Of a stretch of 64,000 bases of DNA, positions 18,684 through 26,794 are shown one piece after another (position 1 is the first letter of the stretch; each line of letters opens with the position of its first letter). This DNA is from Sphingobacterium alkalisoli (GTDB taxonomy: Bacteria > Bacteroidota > Bacteroidia > Sphingobacteriales > Sphingobacteriaceae). Made by a program: the position numbers and the translations under genes. The stretch lies in assembly GCF_005049105.1 (NCBI RefSeq), contig NZ_SUKA01000003.1:772980-836979 (forward strand), given 5' to 3'. Under the pieces are notes generated by a model. The model saw nothing but the letters and a program-made list of their open reading frames with translations, searched no databases and had not been told where the DNA came from.

Positions 18684-19542
18684 GATTGTGTTCGTTATGG
18701 GTTTCATCCTTTTGCTCGGGCTCATGTCCATGATGATTGTGGTCGTGGTCATGATCGTCATGGCTGTGACCGTGATCATGTCCGCGTTCGCCATGCTGAT
18801 GATGACTATGATCATGGCCGTCAAAAAATAGATTTCCGACTGCAAGCAAGAGCCCGATAAACACAGCCAACATTTTCCGCTTGTTAAACGTATGGTGGTC
18901 TGCCGATCCCGATTCAAATAAGATCGTCGTCGAAACATGCAGGAAAATACCGATTACCACCGCCATGATTTTATCGTAGTAGAGGTGGATGTCGCCAATA
19001 CTTCCCTCGCTGATTCCCTTACTGACCAGAAATCCCAGTGGGGTCATGAAGGCAAAAATCAATAAGCAGATGGCTATTTTCCTTTTAGACAAGTTGGTCG
19101 CAATCAGCAAGCTGCCCAACGCAAATGCTGCAGGTATATGGTGGATCGAAATACCAAATACCAGCTGGGATTGCTGACCGGAAGCCAATGGCATACCTTC
19201 CAAAAATGCATGCAGACATAGACTGATCATAATGGCCAAAGGAAATGCACTGTGATTTCCGTGGTGCACATGGCCGTGTTCAATCCCCTGTGAGAAATGT
19301 TCCAACACCAACTGAAAGATAAAGCCACCCAATATATAGAGGCCTATCGTCGATCCGGCGGTTTCGTTTCCTTGATAGACATGTGGAATGAGGTGCAGTA
19401 CGGTAATTCCAAATAGATACGCCCCACTAAACGAAAGAATAAGCTTAAGGAGTGAGGTACTGTCTCTCTTCACGAAAAAAACCGATAGACCGCTTAATAA
19501 AGCGGGCAGAAATAAGATTAAAATAATAAGTAAAGGATGCAT
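18676..19542 (-). CDS. ZIP-family divalent metal transporter with His-rich tail
   Basis: 288 aa from the ATG at 19542 (M-H-P-L-L-I-I-L). This start sits just downstream of a good promoter, and the extra upstream residues look like leader sequence. About eight membrane segments are visible. Helix IV contains H-A-F-L-E-G-M-P and helix V S-I-H-H-I-P-A-A-F, the paired His motifs that form the metal path in ZIP proteins. The last ~46 residues are a charged tail with about 18 His interspersed with Asp, a metal-sensing or buffering segment. Probable Zn2+ import across the inner membrane. First gene of the four-gene operon with the DUF4625-like lipoproteins. Confidence 0.9.
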   Translation of the reverse strand: MHPLLIILILFLPALLSGLSVFFVKRDSTSLLKLILSFSGAYLFGITVLHLIPHVYQGNETAGSTIGLYILGGFIFQLVLEHFSQGIEHGHVHHGNHSAFPLAIMISLCLHAFLEGMPLASGQQSQLVFGISIHHIPAAFALGSLLIATNLSKRKIAICLLIFAFMTPLGFLVSKGISEGSIGDIHLYYDKIMAVVIGIFLHVSTTILFESGSADHHTFNKRKMLAVFIGLLLAVGNLFFDGHDHSHHQHGERGHDHGHSHDDHDHDHNHHGHEPEQKDETHNEHNHE

Positions 19543-19559
19543 ATAAGTTTGTTTTCGTG

Positions 19560-19626
19560 CAAAGATAACATATAGAAATACTAAATGCAACTATATTGCT
19601 TTTATGAAATATACTTTATACTTTTG
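19560..19626. promoter_or_regulatory. Divergent promoters sharing a Zur-like operator
   Basis: The operator at 19582-19604 is a 10-3-10 inverted repeat (TAAATGCAAC / TAT / ATTGCTTTTA; 8 of 10 arm positions pair). On the plus strand TTG at 19596-19598, then exactly 20 bp, then TACTTTTG at 19619-19626 drives the 78-aa/CobW unit. On the minus strand TTG (complement of 19588-19590), 20 bp, then TATCTTTG (complement of 19560-19567) drives the ZIP operon. Both -33 elements lie inside the one palindrome, so a bound repressor would shut both promoters. Confidence 0.8.
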
Positions 19627-19648
19627 CGGTAGCAATTAATACGATAAT

Positions 19649-19885
19649 ATGATCCCACAGAACTTCGAAGAATGGAAAATATGCATTGAAAAGAAATGCC
19701 AGATACCACTGACGGTGGCTTTCGCGAGCCAACGGCTAACCATTTATAGCCAACGTGAGCTTCCTGAAACACAACGCTTCATCAAGCTTTATGGCGAACC
19801 CCATTACCTACGGGTTATGGAATGGTTCAGCCGTATAGCTGCTGGCGAAAATGTACTCGAGCCCTCATCAAATGACAAAAAATAA
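19649..19885 (+). CDS. Small conserved-looking protein preceding CobW GTPase
   Basis: 78 aa, unrecognised. Soluble, with a C-x-x-x-x-x-C-type pair early on (W-K-I-C-I-E-K-K-C), then a helical region R-E-L-P-E-T-Q-R-F-I-K-L-Y-G-E-P-H and W-F-S-R-I-A. It stops 4 bp before the CobW-like ATG, so the two genes form an operon from the Zur-like promoter. The two Cys plus one His could bind metal; a role as a small carrier or partner for the GTPase is inference from position. Confidence 0.65.
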   Translation: MIPQNFEEWKICIEKKCQIPLTVAFASQRLTIYSQRELPETQRFIKLYGEPHYLRVMEWFSRIAAGENVLEPSSNDKK

Positions 19886-19889
19886 ATAA

Positions 19890-21089
19890 ATGAACCAAAA
19901 AAAATTACCCGTTACGGTACTAAGCGGATTTCTTGGAGCCGGAAAGACCACCCTTTTAAATCATATCCTGCATAATAAGGATAACCTCAAGGTAGCCGTT
20001 ATTGTAAACGACATGAGTGAGGTGAATATCGACGCGCAATTAGTAGCGAAAGAAAATACCTTATCCCGCACAGAAGAGAAATTAGTAGAAATGAGCAACG
20101 GATGCATTTGTTGTACCCTTCGTGAAGATCTGATGGTCGAAGTCGAAAGGCTTGCCAAAGAGAATCGGTTTGACTACCTCTTAATCGAAAGTACCGGGAT
20201 TTCTGAACCTGTCCCAGTGGCTCAAACATTCAGTTACACAGATGAAAATAAGGGTATAGACCTTTCGGCATTTAGTTATATCGACACCATGGTTACAGTT
20301 GTCGACTGTTATAACTTTTTCAAAGATTTCGGTTCAGACGACTTGCTTCTCGACCGGGAATTGACGGACGACGAATATGATTCCCGCACCATCGTGAACT
20401 TACTGACCGACCAGATCGAGTTTGCCAACGTCATTCTGCTCAACAAGACTGATCTTGTTTCAGATGAAACAATCGGTATACTGGAAGCCGCCATTAAGAA
20501 ACTGAATCCAGAAGCAAAGCTCATCAGATCGCATTTTGGACGGGTGGATACCAAAGAGATATTGGGCACAAAGCGCTTTGATTTCGAGAAGGCTTCAGCA
20601 TCTGCAGGGTGGATTAAAGAACTCGAGAACGAGCATACACCCGAAACGGAAGAGTACGGTATCTCTTCATTCGTATTCCGTACCAGCAGACCCTTTCATC
20701 CCCAACGGTGGCACCATTACTTAAACGAGGTATATCCGCATAATATCATCCGGACAAAGGGCTTGTTTTGGTTGGCCTCAAGGCCGCACACCGCCGTTAG
20801 CTTTAGCCAAGCGGGAGGCAGCCTACGGATTGAAAATGCCGGATCCTGGTGGTGCAGTATTCCCGAGAACGAACGCGAGCATTATGCCGACTATATTGAA
20901 AATAAAGATTATATCCTATCCCGTTGGGATCGGGAATGGGCAGACCGAAAAACGGAATTGGTATTCATCGGTCAGGACATGGATAAGGCGGAGCACGTTG
21001 CTGCTTTGGGAGCTTGCCTATTGACGGAAAATGAAACCAATAACTGGGAGAATACATCTTGGGTGGATCCATTTCCGCAGAACTTCTAG
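19890..21089 (+). CDS. CobW/ZNG1-like G3E GTPase, probable zinc metallochaperone
   Basis: 399 aa. Walker [10 protein letters not shown] at residues 13-21, then the family metal motif C-I-C-C at 72-75 in N-G-C-I-C-C-T-L-R. The E-S-T-G-I-S-E-P segment and the guanine-specificity motif N-K-T-D follow. The C-terminal CobW_C domain begins around residue 265. Relatives (YciC, ZigA, ZNG1) move Zn2+ into client enzymes when zinc is scarce. Placement after the Zur-like operator, next to a ZIP transporter, favours the zinc rather than the cobalamin role. Confidence 0.92.
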   Translation: MNQKKLPVTVLSGFLGAGKTTLLNHILHNKDNLKVAVIVNDMSEVNIDAQLVAKENTLSRTEEKLVEMSNGCICCTLREDLMVEVERLAKENRFDYLLIESTGISEPVPVAQTFSYTDENKGIDLSAFSYIDTMVTVVDCYNFFKDFGSDDLLLDRELTDDEYDSRTIVNLLTDQIEFANVILLNKTDLVSDETIGILEAAIKKLNPEAKLIRSHFGRVDTKEILGTKRFDFEKASASAGWIKELENEHTPETEEYGISSFVFRTSRPFHPQRWHHYLNEVYPHNIIRTKGLFWLASRPHTAVSFSQAGGSLRIENAGSWWCSIPENEREHYADYIENKDYILSRWDREWADRKTELVFIGQDMDKAEHVAALGACLLTENETNNWENTSWVDPFPQNF

Positions 21090-21248
21090 GTAAATCGTAC
21101 TTCTATCCTCACTACCCCCCAGCGATGTATTCATCTCTGGGGTAGAAAATGCATTCTTTGACGTAACAGGTACCTGTAACACCTTTAATCGAAGCTGGGT
21201 AGACCTAATTCCATGTTCCTTTTTTAATAATTTCGTAAGGTCCTCCAT
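21087..21248 (-). pseudogene. N-terminal relic of a Fur/Zur-family repressor
   Basis: The minus-strand frame starting at 21248 reads L-L-K-K-E-H-G-I-R-S-T-Q-L-R-L-K-V-L-Q, then A-F-S-T-P-E-M and D-R-S-T-I-Y. This matches the winged-helix half of Fur proteins (typically ...G-L-R-x-T-x-x-R-x-x-V-L..., D-x-x-T-I-Y-R). After about residue 54 it runs into the antisense of the CobW 3' end. The remaining wing, dimerisation and metal-site region of about 80-90 residues is missing. It cannot encode a working repressor. Confidence 0.7.
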
Positions 21249-21301
21249 CGCAGTTTCGTCTATCCTAAAAAACTAATGTTTATCATTAATAATACACCAC
21301 A

Positions 21302-21334
21302 AAGGCTTGGTATCCCCTATGAGATACCAAGCCT
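21302..21334 (-). terminator. Rho-independent-type hairpin after the His-rich lipoprotein
   Basis: A perfect 13-bp stem (AAGGCTTGGTATC with its complement) closes a 7-nt loop. On the minus strand it lies 16 bp after the stop at 21350 and is followed by a short T run (TTTGTGG). Confidence 0.75.
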
Positions 21335-21349
21335 TATAAGAAAATAAAA

Positions 21350-22060
21350 TTAATGATCGTGCCCGTGTTCAGCGTGGATTTCAAATTTCAATTCCAAAAC
21401 GTTCTCACCGGCAAATAGCGTTGCATAATTGTCTTTGTTCCAATCTGTACGCGTAACCGTAGCTTTCAATCCTGTATTTAGCTTTCTCAATACATACTTC
21501 ACTTCTTTCATTGCACCCTCGTTATCGTGACCGATCGTAAAGTAGCTCAAGATTCCAGTGGTCTCGAACTGACCACTTACATCAGTATCGTCGCCATATT
21601 TTAAATCGCGTGGTTGAAAAATGGCACCGCTCTCATCATCCGTATCCGGATTTAAGATAAAGTTACCCCCTACCAAAAAAGCTTTATAATTATCGGCTAC
21701 CGCTTTGCTGGCAATAAAGTCATTCTGCACTTCTTTTCCATTATAATCCCATGCTTTCAGCTCGATTTTATAGACCGCGTCCGCTTCCAGATGCAAGTGG
21801 CCGCCAGACGTAGCATCACCATTTTCATCAAACTTGATCGTTACGGACTCCCCTTCTACACCAGCAGCAAGACCGTGGAAATGGTCACCATGTGGGTAAA
21901 CGGCCTCACCGCTCACTTCTGTCAGTATAAGCTCTGAGCGCTCAATACCTTCTTTTATCGGATCGTTGTCGTCATCCTTGTTACAAGAAGAAAGCGAGAA
22001 CATCGTAAATCCAACCAACGCTAGTGCGACTAAAAATTTGTTTTGTTTTTGTGTAATCAT
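21350..22060 (-). CDS. His-rich lipoprotein, probable zinc-binding envelope protein
   Basis: 236 aa. The signal ends with lipobox F-S-L-S-S-C-N-K, followed by an acidic D-D-D-N-D-P linker. Metal-ligand clusters are spread over the protein: Y-P-H-G-D-H-F-H-G-L at about 55-64, S-G-G-H-L-H-L-E at about 84-91, and the C-terminal E-I-H-A-E-H-G-H-D-H. No membrane segment in the mature part. It stands alone behind a perfect copy of the Zur-like operator, so it is probably induced by zinc starvation as a surface or periplasmic zinc binder. The family is not recognised by name. Confidence 0.78.
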   Translation of the reverse strand: MITQKQNKFLVALALVGFTMFSLSSCNKDDDNDPIKEGIERSELILTEVSGEAVYPHGDHFHGLAAGVEGESVTIKFDENGDATSGGHLHLEADAVYKIELKAWDYNGKEVQNDFIASKAVADNYKAFLVGGNFILNPDTDDESGAIFQPRDLKYGDDTDVSGQFETTGILSYFTIGHDNEGAMKEVKYVLRKLNTGLKATVTRTDWNKDNYATLFAGENVLELKFEIHAEHGHDH

Positions 22061-22089
22061 AATAAATTTGTATTAATGCAATTAAGTTG

Positions 22090-22134
22090 CAAACATACAA
22101 ACTGAAAATAATAAATGCAATATAATTGCATTTA
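22090..22134 (-). promoter_or_regulatory. Promoter with perfect Zur-like operator
   Basis: The operator at 22112-22134 has perfect 10-bp arms (TAAATGCAAT / ATTGCATTTA) around ATA. On the minus strand TTG (complement of 22118-22120) lies inside the palindrome, followed by exactly 20 bp and TATGTTTG (complement of 22090-22097). This is the same geometry as at 19560-19626. Confidence 0.8.
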
Positions 22135-22186
22135 AAACTTTACATAAATATAGAGGAGTTGCGATGTAATGACAACACAAGCAAAA

Positions 22187-22215
22187 AAACGCGGTACTAT
22201 GATAATACCGCGTTT
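22187..22215 (-). terminator. Terminator of the AI-2E family gene
   Basis: Ten-bp perfect stem (AAACGCGGTA and complement, 22187-22196 with 22206-22215) with a 9-nt loop. On the minus strand it is followed directly by a T run, about 27 bp beyond the stop at 22242. Confidence 0.8.
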
Positions 22216-22241
22216 GACGTTTAATGGCTTCATTTAGCAAA

Positions 22242-23291
22242 TTAATCCATTGCAGACTGCTGTAATTGGTCTTGTTTTTTGATATATAGTTCGTTCACCA
22301 TTACCATGACGATCACCAAAATAGGTGTTGCAAGGACGATACCCCATCCGCCGAGCCAAATACCAATGAAGACCTGCGAAATAATGATCAGCGCAGGCGG
22401 TGTCTTGATTAGTTCCTGCTGGACTAAGGGTGTTATAAAATTACTTTCCAATACCTGTACAACACAGTATATAAGGATCACCCAGGCAGCCGTTGTGGGA
22501 GACTGTGCCAGTGCTACAAGGGCAGCGGGAATTACCGCTATAACGGGGCCGAAGTTAGGAATAAAGCTTAGCAAGCCGGCAATTAACGCCAAGATCAACC
22601 ACAGATCGATGCCTAGTATAGACAGGCCTATGGCGGTCAAAACAAATACCACAAACATCGAAAACAACATGCCTTTTAACCAGGCGCGCAGATTTTGGGC
22701 AGTGAGGTTAATAATTTCTGCTCCTTCAGCACGGGCTTTGGCTGGCAATAACTTCACTACCCCCATCTTATATTCTTTCGGTGTAGCCGTAAAGAAAACT
22801 CCTATAAAAAGTGCGACATAGATATCTCCGAAGAAACCGAGCGTACTGTTGAAGAAGCTACCGAGCACAGGAGATAATTTTTGCAACATTTGAGAAGATT
22901 TAGCCTTTTGATAAGCCGATCTAAACATCTCGTTCTTTTCCAAATAGGCTTTTGCATCTTCTATCAGGGCGGGAACTTCTTTAGAAAATCGCATCGCCTC
23001 ATCGACCACACGCGTGCCGATTAAGAAAAATACACCTGTTAGAAACAGGATCGTGATCAGGATAGAGGCAAAAAGCGGCCATTTACCGGGCAGCTTTGTT
23101 TTGCGCGCAATCATTCCAGCTAATCCATGAAAAAAAACAGATATAATCACTCCCATAAGAATAAAAAGCAATACGTTTACCGCCTTCCATAGTAACAACA
23201 AAATTATGGTTACCAATGCAGTAATACCAACTGCAGTCCATACTTTATCAAGGAAAGTCGTGTTGGCGTTAGGGGAATTTTGTTCTTTCAA
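22242..23291 (-). CDS. AI-2E family (PerM/YdiK-like) membrane transporter
   Basis: 349 aa with 7-8 membrane segments. A large extracytoplasmic loop at about 85-155 is typical of the family, and the signature L-S-F-I-P-N-F-G-P-V-I-A is near residue 240. A later P-P-A-L-I-I-I-S-Q-V-F-I-G-I-W-L-G-G-W-G matches family helix 7. The named substrate (autoinducer-2) is proven for few members; others act in Na+/H+ exchange. Single-gene transcript with its own terminator. Confidence 0.88.
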   Translation of the reverse strand: MKEQNSPNANTTFLDKVWTAVGITALVTIILLLLWKAVNVLLFILMGVIISVFFHGLAGMIARKTKLPGKWPLFASILITILFLTGVFFLIGTRVVDEAMRFSKEVPALIEDAKAYLEKNEMFRSAYQKAKSSQMLQKLSPVLGSFFNSTLGFFGDIYVALFIGVFFTATPKEYKMGVVKLLPAKARAEGAEIINLTAQNLRAWLKGMLFSMFVVFVLTAIGLSILGIDLWLILALIAGLLSFIPNFGPVIAVIPAALVALAQSPTTAAWVILIYCVVQVLESNFITPLVQQELIKTPPALIIISQVFIGIWLGGWGIVLATPILVIVMVMVNELYIKKQDQLQQSAMD

Positions 23292-23534
23292 AGGTCTCTA
23301 TTTTTATATTAAACAATCCGTCGTTGCTCTAAGTGAACAAAAAGGAAAACAAATAGTTTTTGTGCTGTACGAAAAAAAAATTGCTTTCTTTTACATTTAC
23401 CAGCCCCATATTACCGTAACTTTTTTATACGACCAATACGTTTATTTTTTACTATTTTTATCCATTCATCTTCGGCATCCGAGCTTGGTACGAACGCCGG
23501 GCTAGCTACGGTATACTTTAAAATTTGCAATAAA

Positions 23535-24134
23535 ATGAAGAAAATTCTTGTTCTGATGTTTCACCCCCGGTTGGAATCCAGCATCGTGAATGTGTTTTTA
23601 CAGCAGGAACTGATCAATCATCCATCACTTAAGATAAAGGATATGTATGAGCTGTATCCCGATTTTAATATTGATATTAAAAGAGAACAGCAAGATTTAT
23701 TGGAAGCAGATCTCATTATCATGCAGCATCCTTTTTTCTGGTATGCCGCCCCTCCTTTGGTTAAGCAATGGATCGATCTGGTGCTAGAGCACAATTGGGC
23801 ATATGGACGAACCGGAGACAAACTGGCCGGTAAGAAAATACTACATATCATCAGCAGCGGGGGCACTTTTGAAGCCTACCACAGTGCCGGAAAAAATCAG
23901 TATACATATTTAGAACTTTTACGTCCCTTCGAGCTAACCTACAAGCTGTGCCAGATGCAGCAGCTCCCCCCGTACATCATTCCCGGTGCCAACAAGTTAA
24001 GTACAAGTGCACTTGAAAACCACTCCCGTCAGATCAATACGCTTATTGCATCTCTTATAGAACACGATCTAAACTTCACTATCCCTGAACACACCGAATA
24101 TTTAAACGATACAACAATACACTATGGCAGCTGA
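23535..24134 (+). CDS. KefF/KefG-like NAD(P)H oxidoreductase
   Basis: 199 aa flavodoxin-fold quinone reductase. It begins K-K-I-L-V-L-M-F-H-P-R and contains the KefF-family stretch M-Q-H-P-F-F-W-Y-A-A-P-P-L-V-K-Q-W-I-D and H-N-W-A-Y-G. KefF/G proteins bind and activate Kef potassium efflux channels. The stop overlaps the start of the Kef-type antiporter gene by 11 bp, which fits a subunit role. Confidence 0.88.
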   Translation: MKKILVLMFHPRLESSIVNVFLQQELINHPSLKIKDMYELYPDFNIDIKREQQDLLEADLIIMQHPFFWYAAPPLVKQWIDLVLEHNWAYGRTGDKLAGKKILHIISSGGTFEAYHSAGKNQYTYLELLRPFELTYKLCQMQQLPPYIIPGANKLSTSALENHSRQINTLIASLIEHDLNFTIPEHTEYLNDTTIHYGS

Positions 24135-25989
24135 TTTATTTCAAAACGCACTTATCTATCTCGGAACTGCCATTGTGTGCGTCCCTATTTCGAAAAAACT
24201 TGGTATAGGCAGTGTCTTAGGTTACCTCATCGGAGGTATCTTAGTCGGTCCATTTGTATTGGGCTTGATTGGTACTGATGGGCACGATGTGATGCATACT
24301 GCCGAGTTTGGGGTAGTGATGATGCTCTTCGTGATCGGGTTGGAGCTGAATCCCGCCCAATTTTGGAAGATGAAAACGAAAATAGTGGGACTCGGCGGGC
24401 TTCAGATGCTGCTTACCGGGTTATTACTTTTCCCGCTACTTTATTTCGTACTGTCCTTCTCCCTTAATGCGTCTTTGGCACTCGCCATGACATTTGCCAT
24501 GTCGTCGACAGCCATCGTATTGCAAACGCTGAAGGAAAAAAACCTCGACAAGACACCAGCCGGTCAAAATGCATTTTCTGTATTGCTTTTCCAGGATATT
24601 GCCGTTATTCCGATCCTTGCGGTACTCCCTTTGCTGGCGCTACAATCTGTTTCCGACAGTCAAGAACAACATCAATTACCCGGTTTTCTATCGGTTATGG
24701 AAGATTATCCAAGCCTATTATTACTCCTCGCAGTTGGCTTTGTGTTTGTACTCAGTAAATACCTCCTTCCAATTTTTCTTAGGTTAATTGCCAAAGTGCA
24801 GATGCACGAACTCTTTACTGCAGCGGCCTTATTTTTTGTAATCGGCATTGCCTGGCTAATGGAAGCCGTCGGTATCAGTGCAGCCCTCGGTGCTTTTATG
24901 GCCGGGGTTTTATTGGCTAACAGCGAGTTCAGGCATGAACTGGAAGCCGATATCAACCCCTTCAAAGGCTTGCTGCTGGGTATCTTCTTTACCGCCGTTG
25001 GATCTACCATCAACTTTGATATTATCGCGGCCGATCCCCTAAAAGTTTCCGCCATTGTCTTCTCACTCCTATTCGTAAAATGGATAGTCCTGTTTGTTAT
25101 TGGGAAAAAATTCAAGTTGGCATCCGACCAGAATATCCTATTTGCATTCTTGCTCTGCCAAGTGGGCGAATTTGCGTTTGTATTATTAAGCTCCATTGGC
25201 CAAATCGGCATCGTTCCGAAAGATGACCTGGATCTGTTTATGGCGGTCGTGACGATCAGTATGATGGTCTCACCGTTGCTGCTATTTATAAACGAGAAGT
25301 TCATCGCGCCCAAGATTGGTGTTACCGAAAAAAATACGGAAAAATCCTACGACGAAATTGAAGCACATCACGAGGTCATTCTGATCGGTTTTGGACATTT
25401 TGGAAGTACACTCGGACGGTTTTTGCGGGCTAACCATATACAGGCTACCATTATCGATAGCGATAGCGATCGCGTAAACTTACTTCGAAAGATGGGATTC
25501 AACGTATTTTATGGCGACGGTACCCGATTGGATCTATTGGAATCAGCTGGAGCAAGAGATGCAAAAATACTGATTTCCGCCCTCGACAATCCACACACCA
25601 ATATGGAGCTTTTCGACATGCTTCCCAAGCATTTCCCACACCTGAAGCTCTTTGTACGCGCCAAAAACCGAAACGATGCGTATGAGTTGATGGACAAAGG
25701 GATCGACCACATCTTCCGGGAATCGCTGTTAGACTCCGTATATATGGGCGTGGACGTACTATCCGAGTTGGGTTTAAGAAAATACACCCTGCACCGCAAA
25801 GCGCAGGATTTTATAGTATACGATAATGAAGCCATGAAAAAGCTTGCGCAGCACCGGACGAGTAAAGAATATCTGGGTAACTTTCGGGAAGAAATCGAAC
25901 TGCAGGAACGCTTGCTCCAAGAAGATAGCGTATTCATTGCCGAGTCGGAGGAGGATAGCGCCTGGGATTCTTCCGTTCGGGAGAGCTAG
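24124..25989 (+). CDS. Kef-type K+/H+ antiporter (CPA2) with RCK/TrkA-N domain
   Basis: 621 aa. An N-terminal CPA2 exchanger of about twelve membrane segments (1-390) includes V-I-G-L-E-L-N-P and G-A-F-M-A-G-V-L-L-A. A Rossmann-type TrkA-N domain follows with G-F-G-H-F-G-S-T-L-G-R near residue 420 and a downstream D-S-D-S-D-R nucleotide-binding acidic patch. The C-terminal ~80 residues are charged. In KefB/C this domain binds glutathione adducts and NAD(H) to gate efflux; the overlapping KefF-like gene supports the same system. Confidence 0.9.
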   Translation: MAADLFQNALIYLGTAIVCVPISKKLGIGSVLGYLIGGILVGPFVLGLIGTDGHDVMHTAEFGVVMMLFVIGLELNPAQFWKMKTKIVGLGGLQMLLTGLLLFPLLYFVLSFSLNASLALAMTFAMSSTAIVLQTLKEKNLDKTPAGQNAFSVLLFQDIAVIPILAVLPLLALQSVSDSQEQHQLPGFLSVMEDYPSLLLLLAVGFVFVLSKYLLPIFLRLIAKVQMHELFTAAALFFVIGIAWLMEAVGISAALGAFMAGVLLANSEFRHELEADINPFKGLLLGIFFTAVGSTINFDIIAADPLKVSAIVFSLLFVKWIVLFVIGKKFKLASDQNILFAFLLCQVGEFAFVLLSSIGQIGIVPKDDLDLFMAVVTISMMVSPLLLFINEKFIAPKIGVTEKNTEKSYDEIEAHHEVILIGFGHFGSTLGRFLRANHIQATIIDSDSDRVNLLRKMGFNVFYGDGTRLDLLESAGARDAKILISALDNPHTNMELFDMLPKHFPHLKLFVRAKNRNDAYELMDKGIDHIFRESLLDSVYMGVDVLSELGLRKYTLHRKAQDFIVYDNEAMKKLAQHRTSKEYLGNFREEIELQERLLQEDSVFIAESEEDSAWDSSVRES

Positions 25990-26133
25990 CATAGTTGATC
26001 CCGTGTGTTTCAGCGATGTAGATACACGGGAGCAATGTCGTCTGAAAGACATGATACGATCCGGTATTTGCAAATTTTTAAAAAATAAGATAGATTTACA
26101 AAAAATTAATCATTTGGTAACAAAGTAGTAGCC

Positions 26134-26724
26134 GTGCGAGAGAGAGGTACCTATAGCGATGATGTACAGTTAGTTTTACGGATTAATGCCGGCGACCACC
26201 GGGCTTTTGATGAATTGTTCAGTCGTTATAAAGAAGTCCTCTACCGCCACGCGTATCGTATGATTCCCGATGTGGAGGTCTGCAACGACATTATACAAGA
26301 TGTATTCCTGACCATCTGGACCAAGCATAAGACCTGGCATATCAAAACCTCTGCAATTTCATACCTTTATCAAGCGGTACGCAACAAGGTACTTGATCAC
26401 ATCAGCCACGAAAAAGTAATTGACAAATATTTAGGCGAGTTGACCGATTTCGAGCGAAACGGACAGTGCTACACCGAAGAATCGGTACTCGAACGCGAAC
26501 TTTTAGCCCTGATCGAAGAAAATAAGTCTAATTTACCCCCTCGTACGCGCGAAATTTTCGAAATGAACCGCGAACAACAGCTAAGTTACCGCGAAATCGG
26601 CGAAAAACTATCTATTTCGGAGACAACTGCAAAGAAACAGGTACATAATGCACTCCGTTACCTCCGCACAAAGCTTACTACACTCCTATTTTCTATACTT
26701 TTTTTACTTTTTTCGTTTTTATAG
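26134..26724 (+). CDS. ECF RNA polymerase sigma factor for the SusCD-TlpA locus
   Basis: 196 aa, apparent GTG start at 26134. Region 2 has D-I-I-Q-D-V-F-L-T-I-W, and region 4 has L-S-Y-R-E-I-G-E-K-L-S-I-S-E-T-T-A-K-K. The C-terminus is a strongly hydrophobic tail (L-T-T-L-L-F-S-I-L-F-L-L-F-S-F-L), long enough to insert into the membrane. It heads a five-gene plus-strand series: sigma, FecR, SusC, SusD, TlpA. Confidence 0.92.
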   Translation: MRERGTYSDDVQLVLRINAGDHRAFDELFSRYKEVLYRHAYRMIPDVEVCNDIIQDVFLTIWTKHKTWHIKTSAISYLYQAVRNKVLDHISHEKVIDKYLGELTDFERNGQCYTEESVLERELLALIEENKSNLPPRTREIFEMNREQQLSYREIGEKLSISETTAKKQVHNALRYLRTKLTTLLFSILFLLFSFL

Positions 26725-26794
26725 TACTCCCTTTTCCTAGGTTGCCCGTCTCTTCTATAACTGACCGTCGTAAATATGGGGCCAGTACCTGATA

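Noticed and set aside
18684..18938. Extended N-terminus of the first DUF4625-like gene
   Set aside because: The extra 85 residues are an out-of-phase reading of the ZIP His-rich tail (Met/Thr/Ile-rich), and a good signal peptide starts at 18683.
19890..21089. Cobalamin biosynthesis role for the CobW-like GTPase
   Set aside because: No cobalamin gene is near, while a ZIP transporter and Zur-like operators are; the zinc chaperone role is more likely.
26000..26030. Terminator after the Kef-type antiporter
   Set aside because: A CCCGTGT/ACACGGG stem exists, but the loop is long and no T run follows; kept only as a possible weak hairpin.
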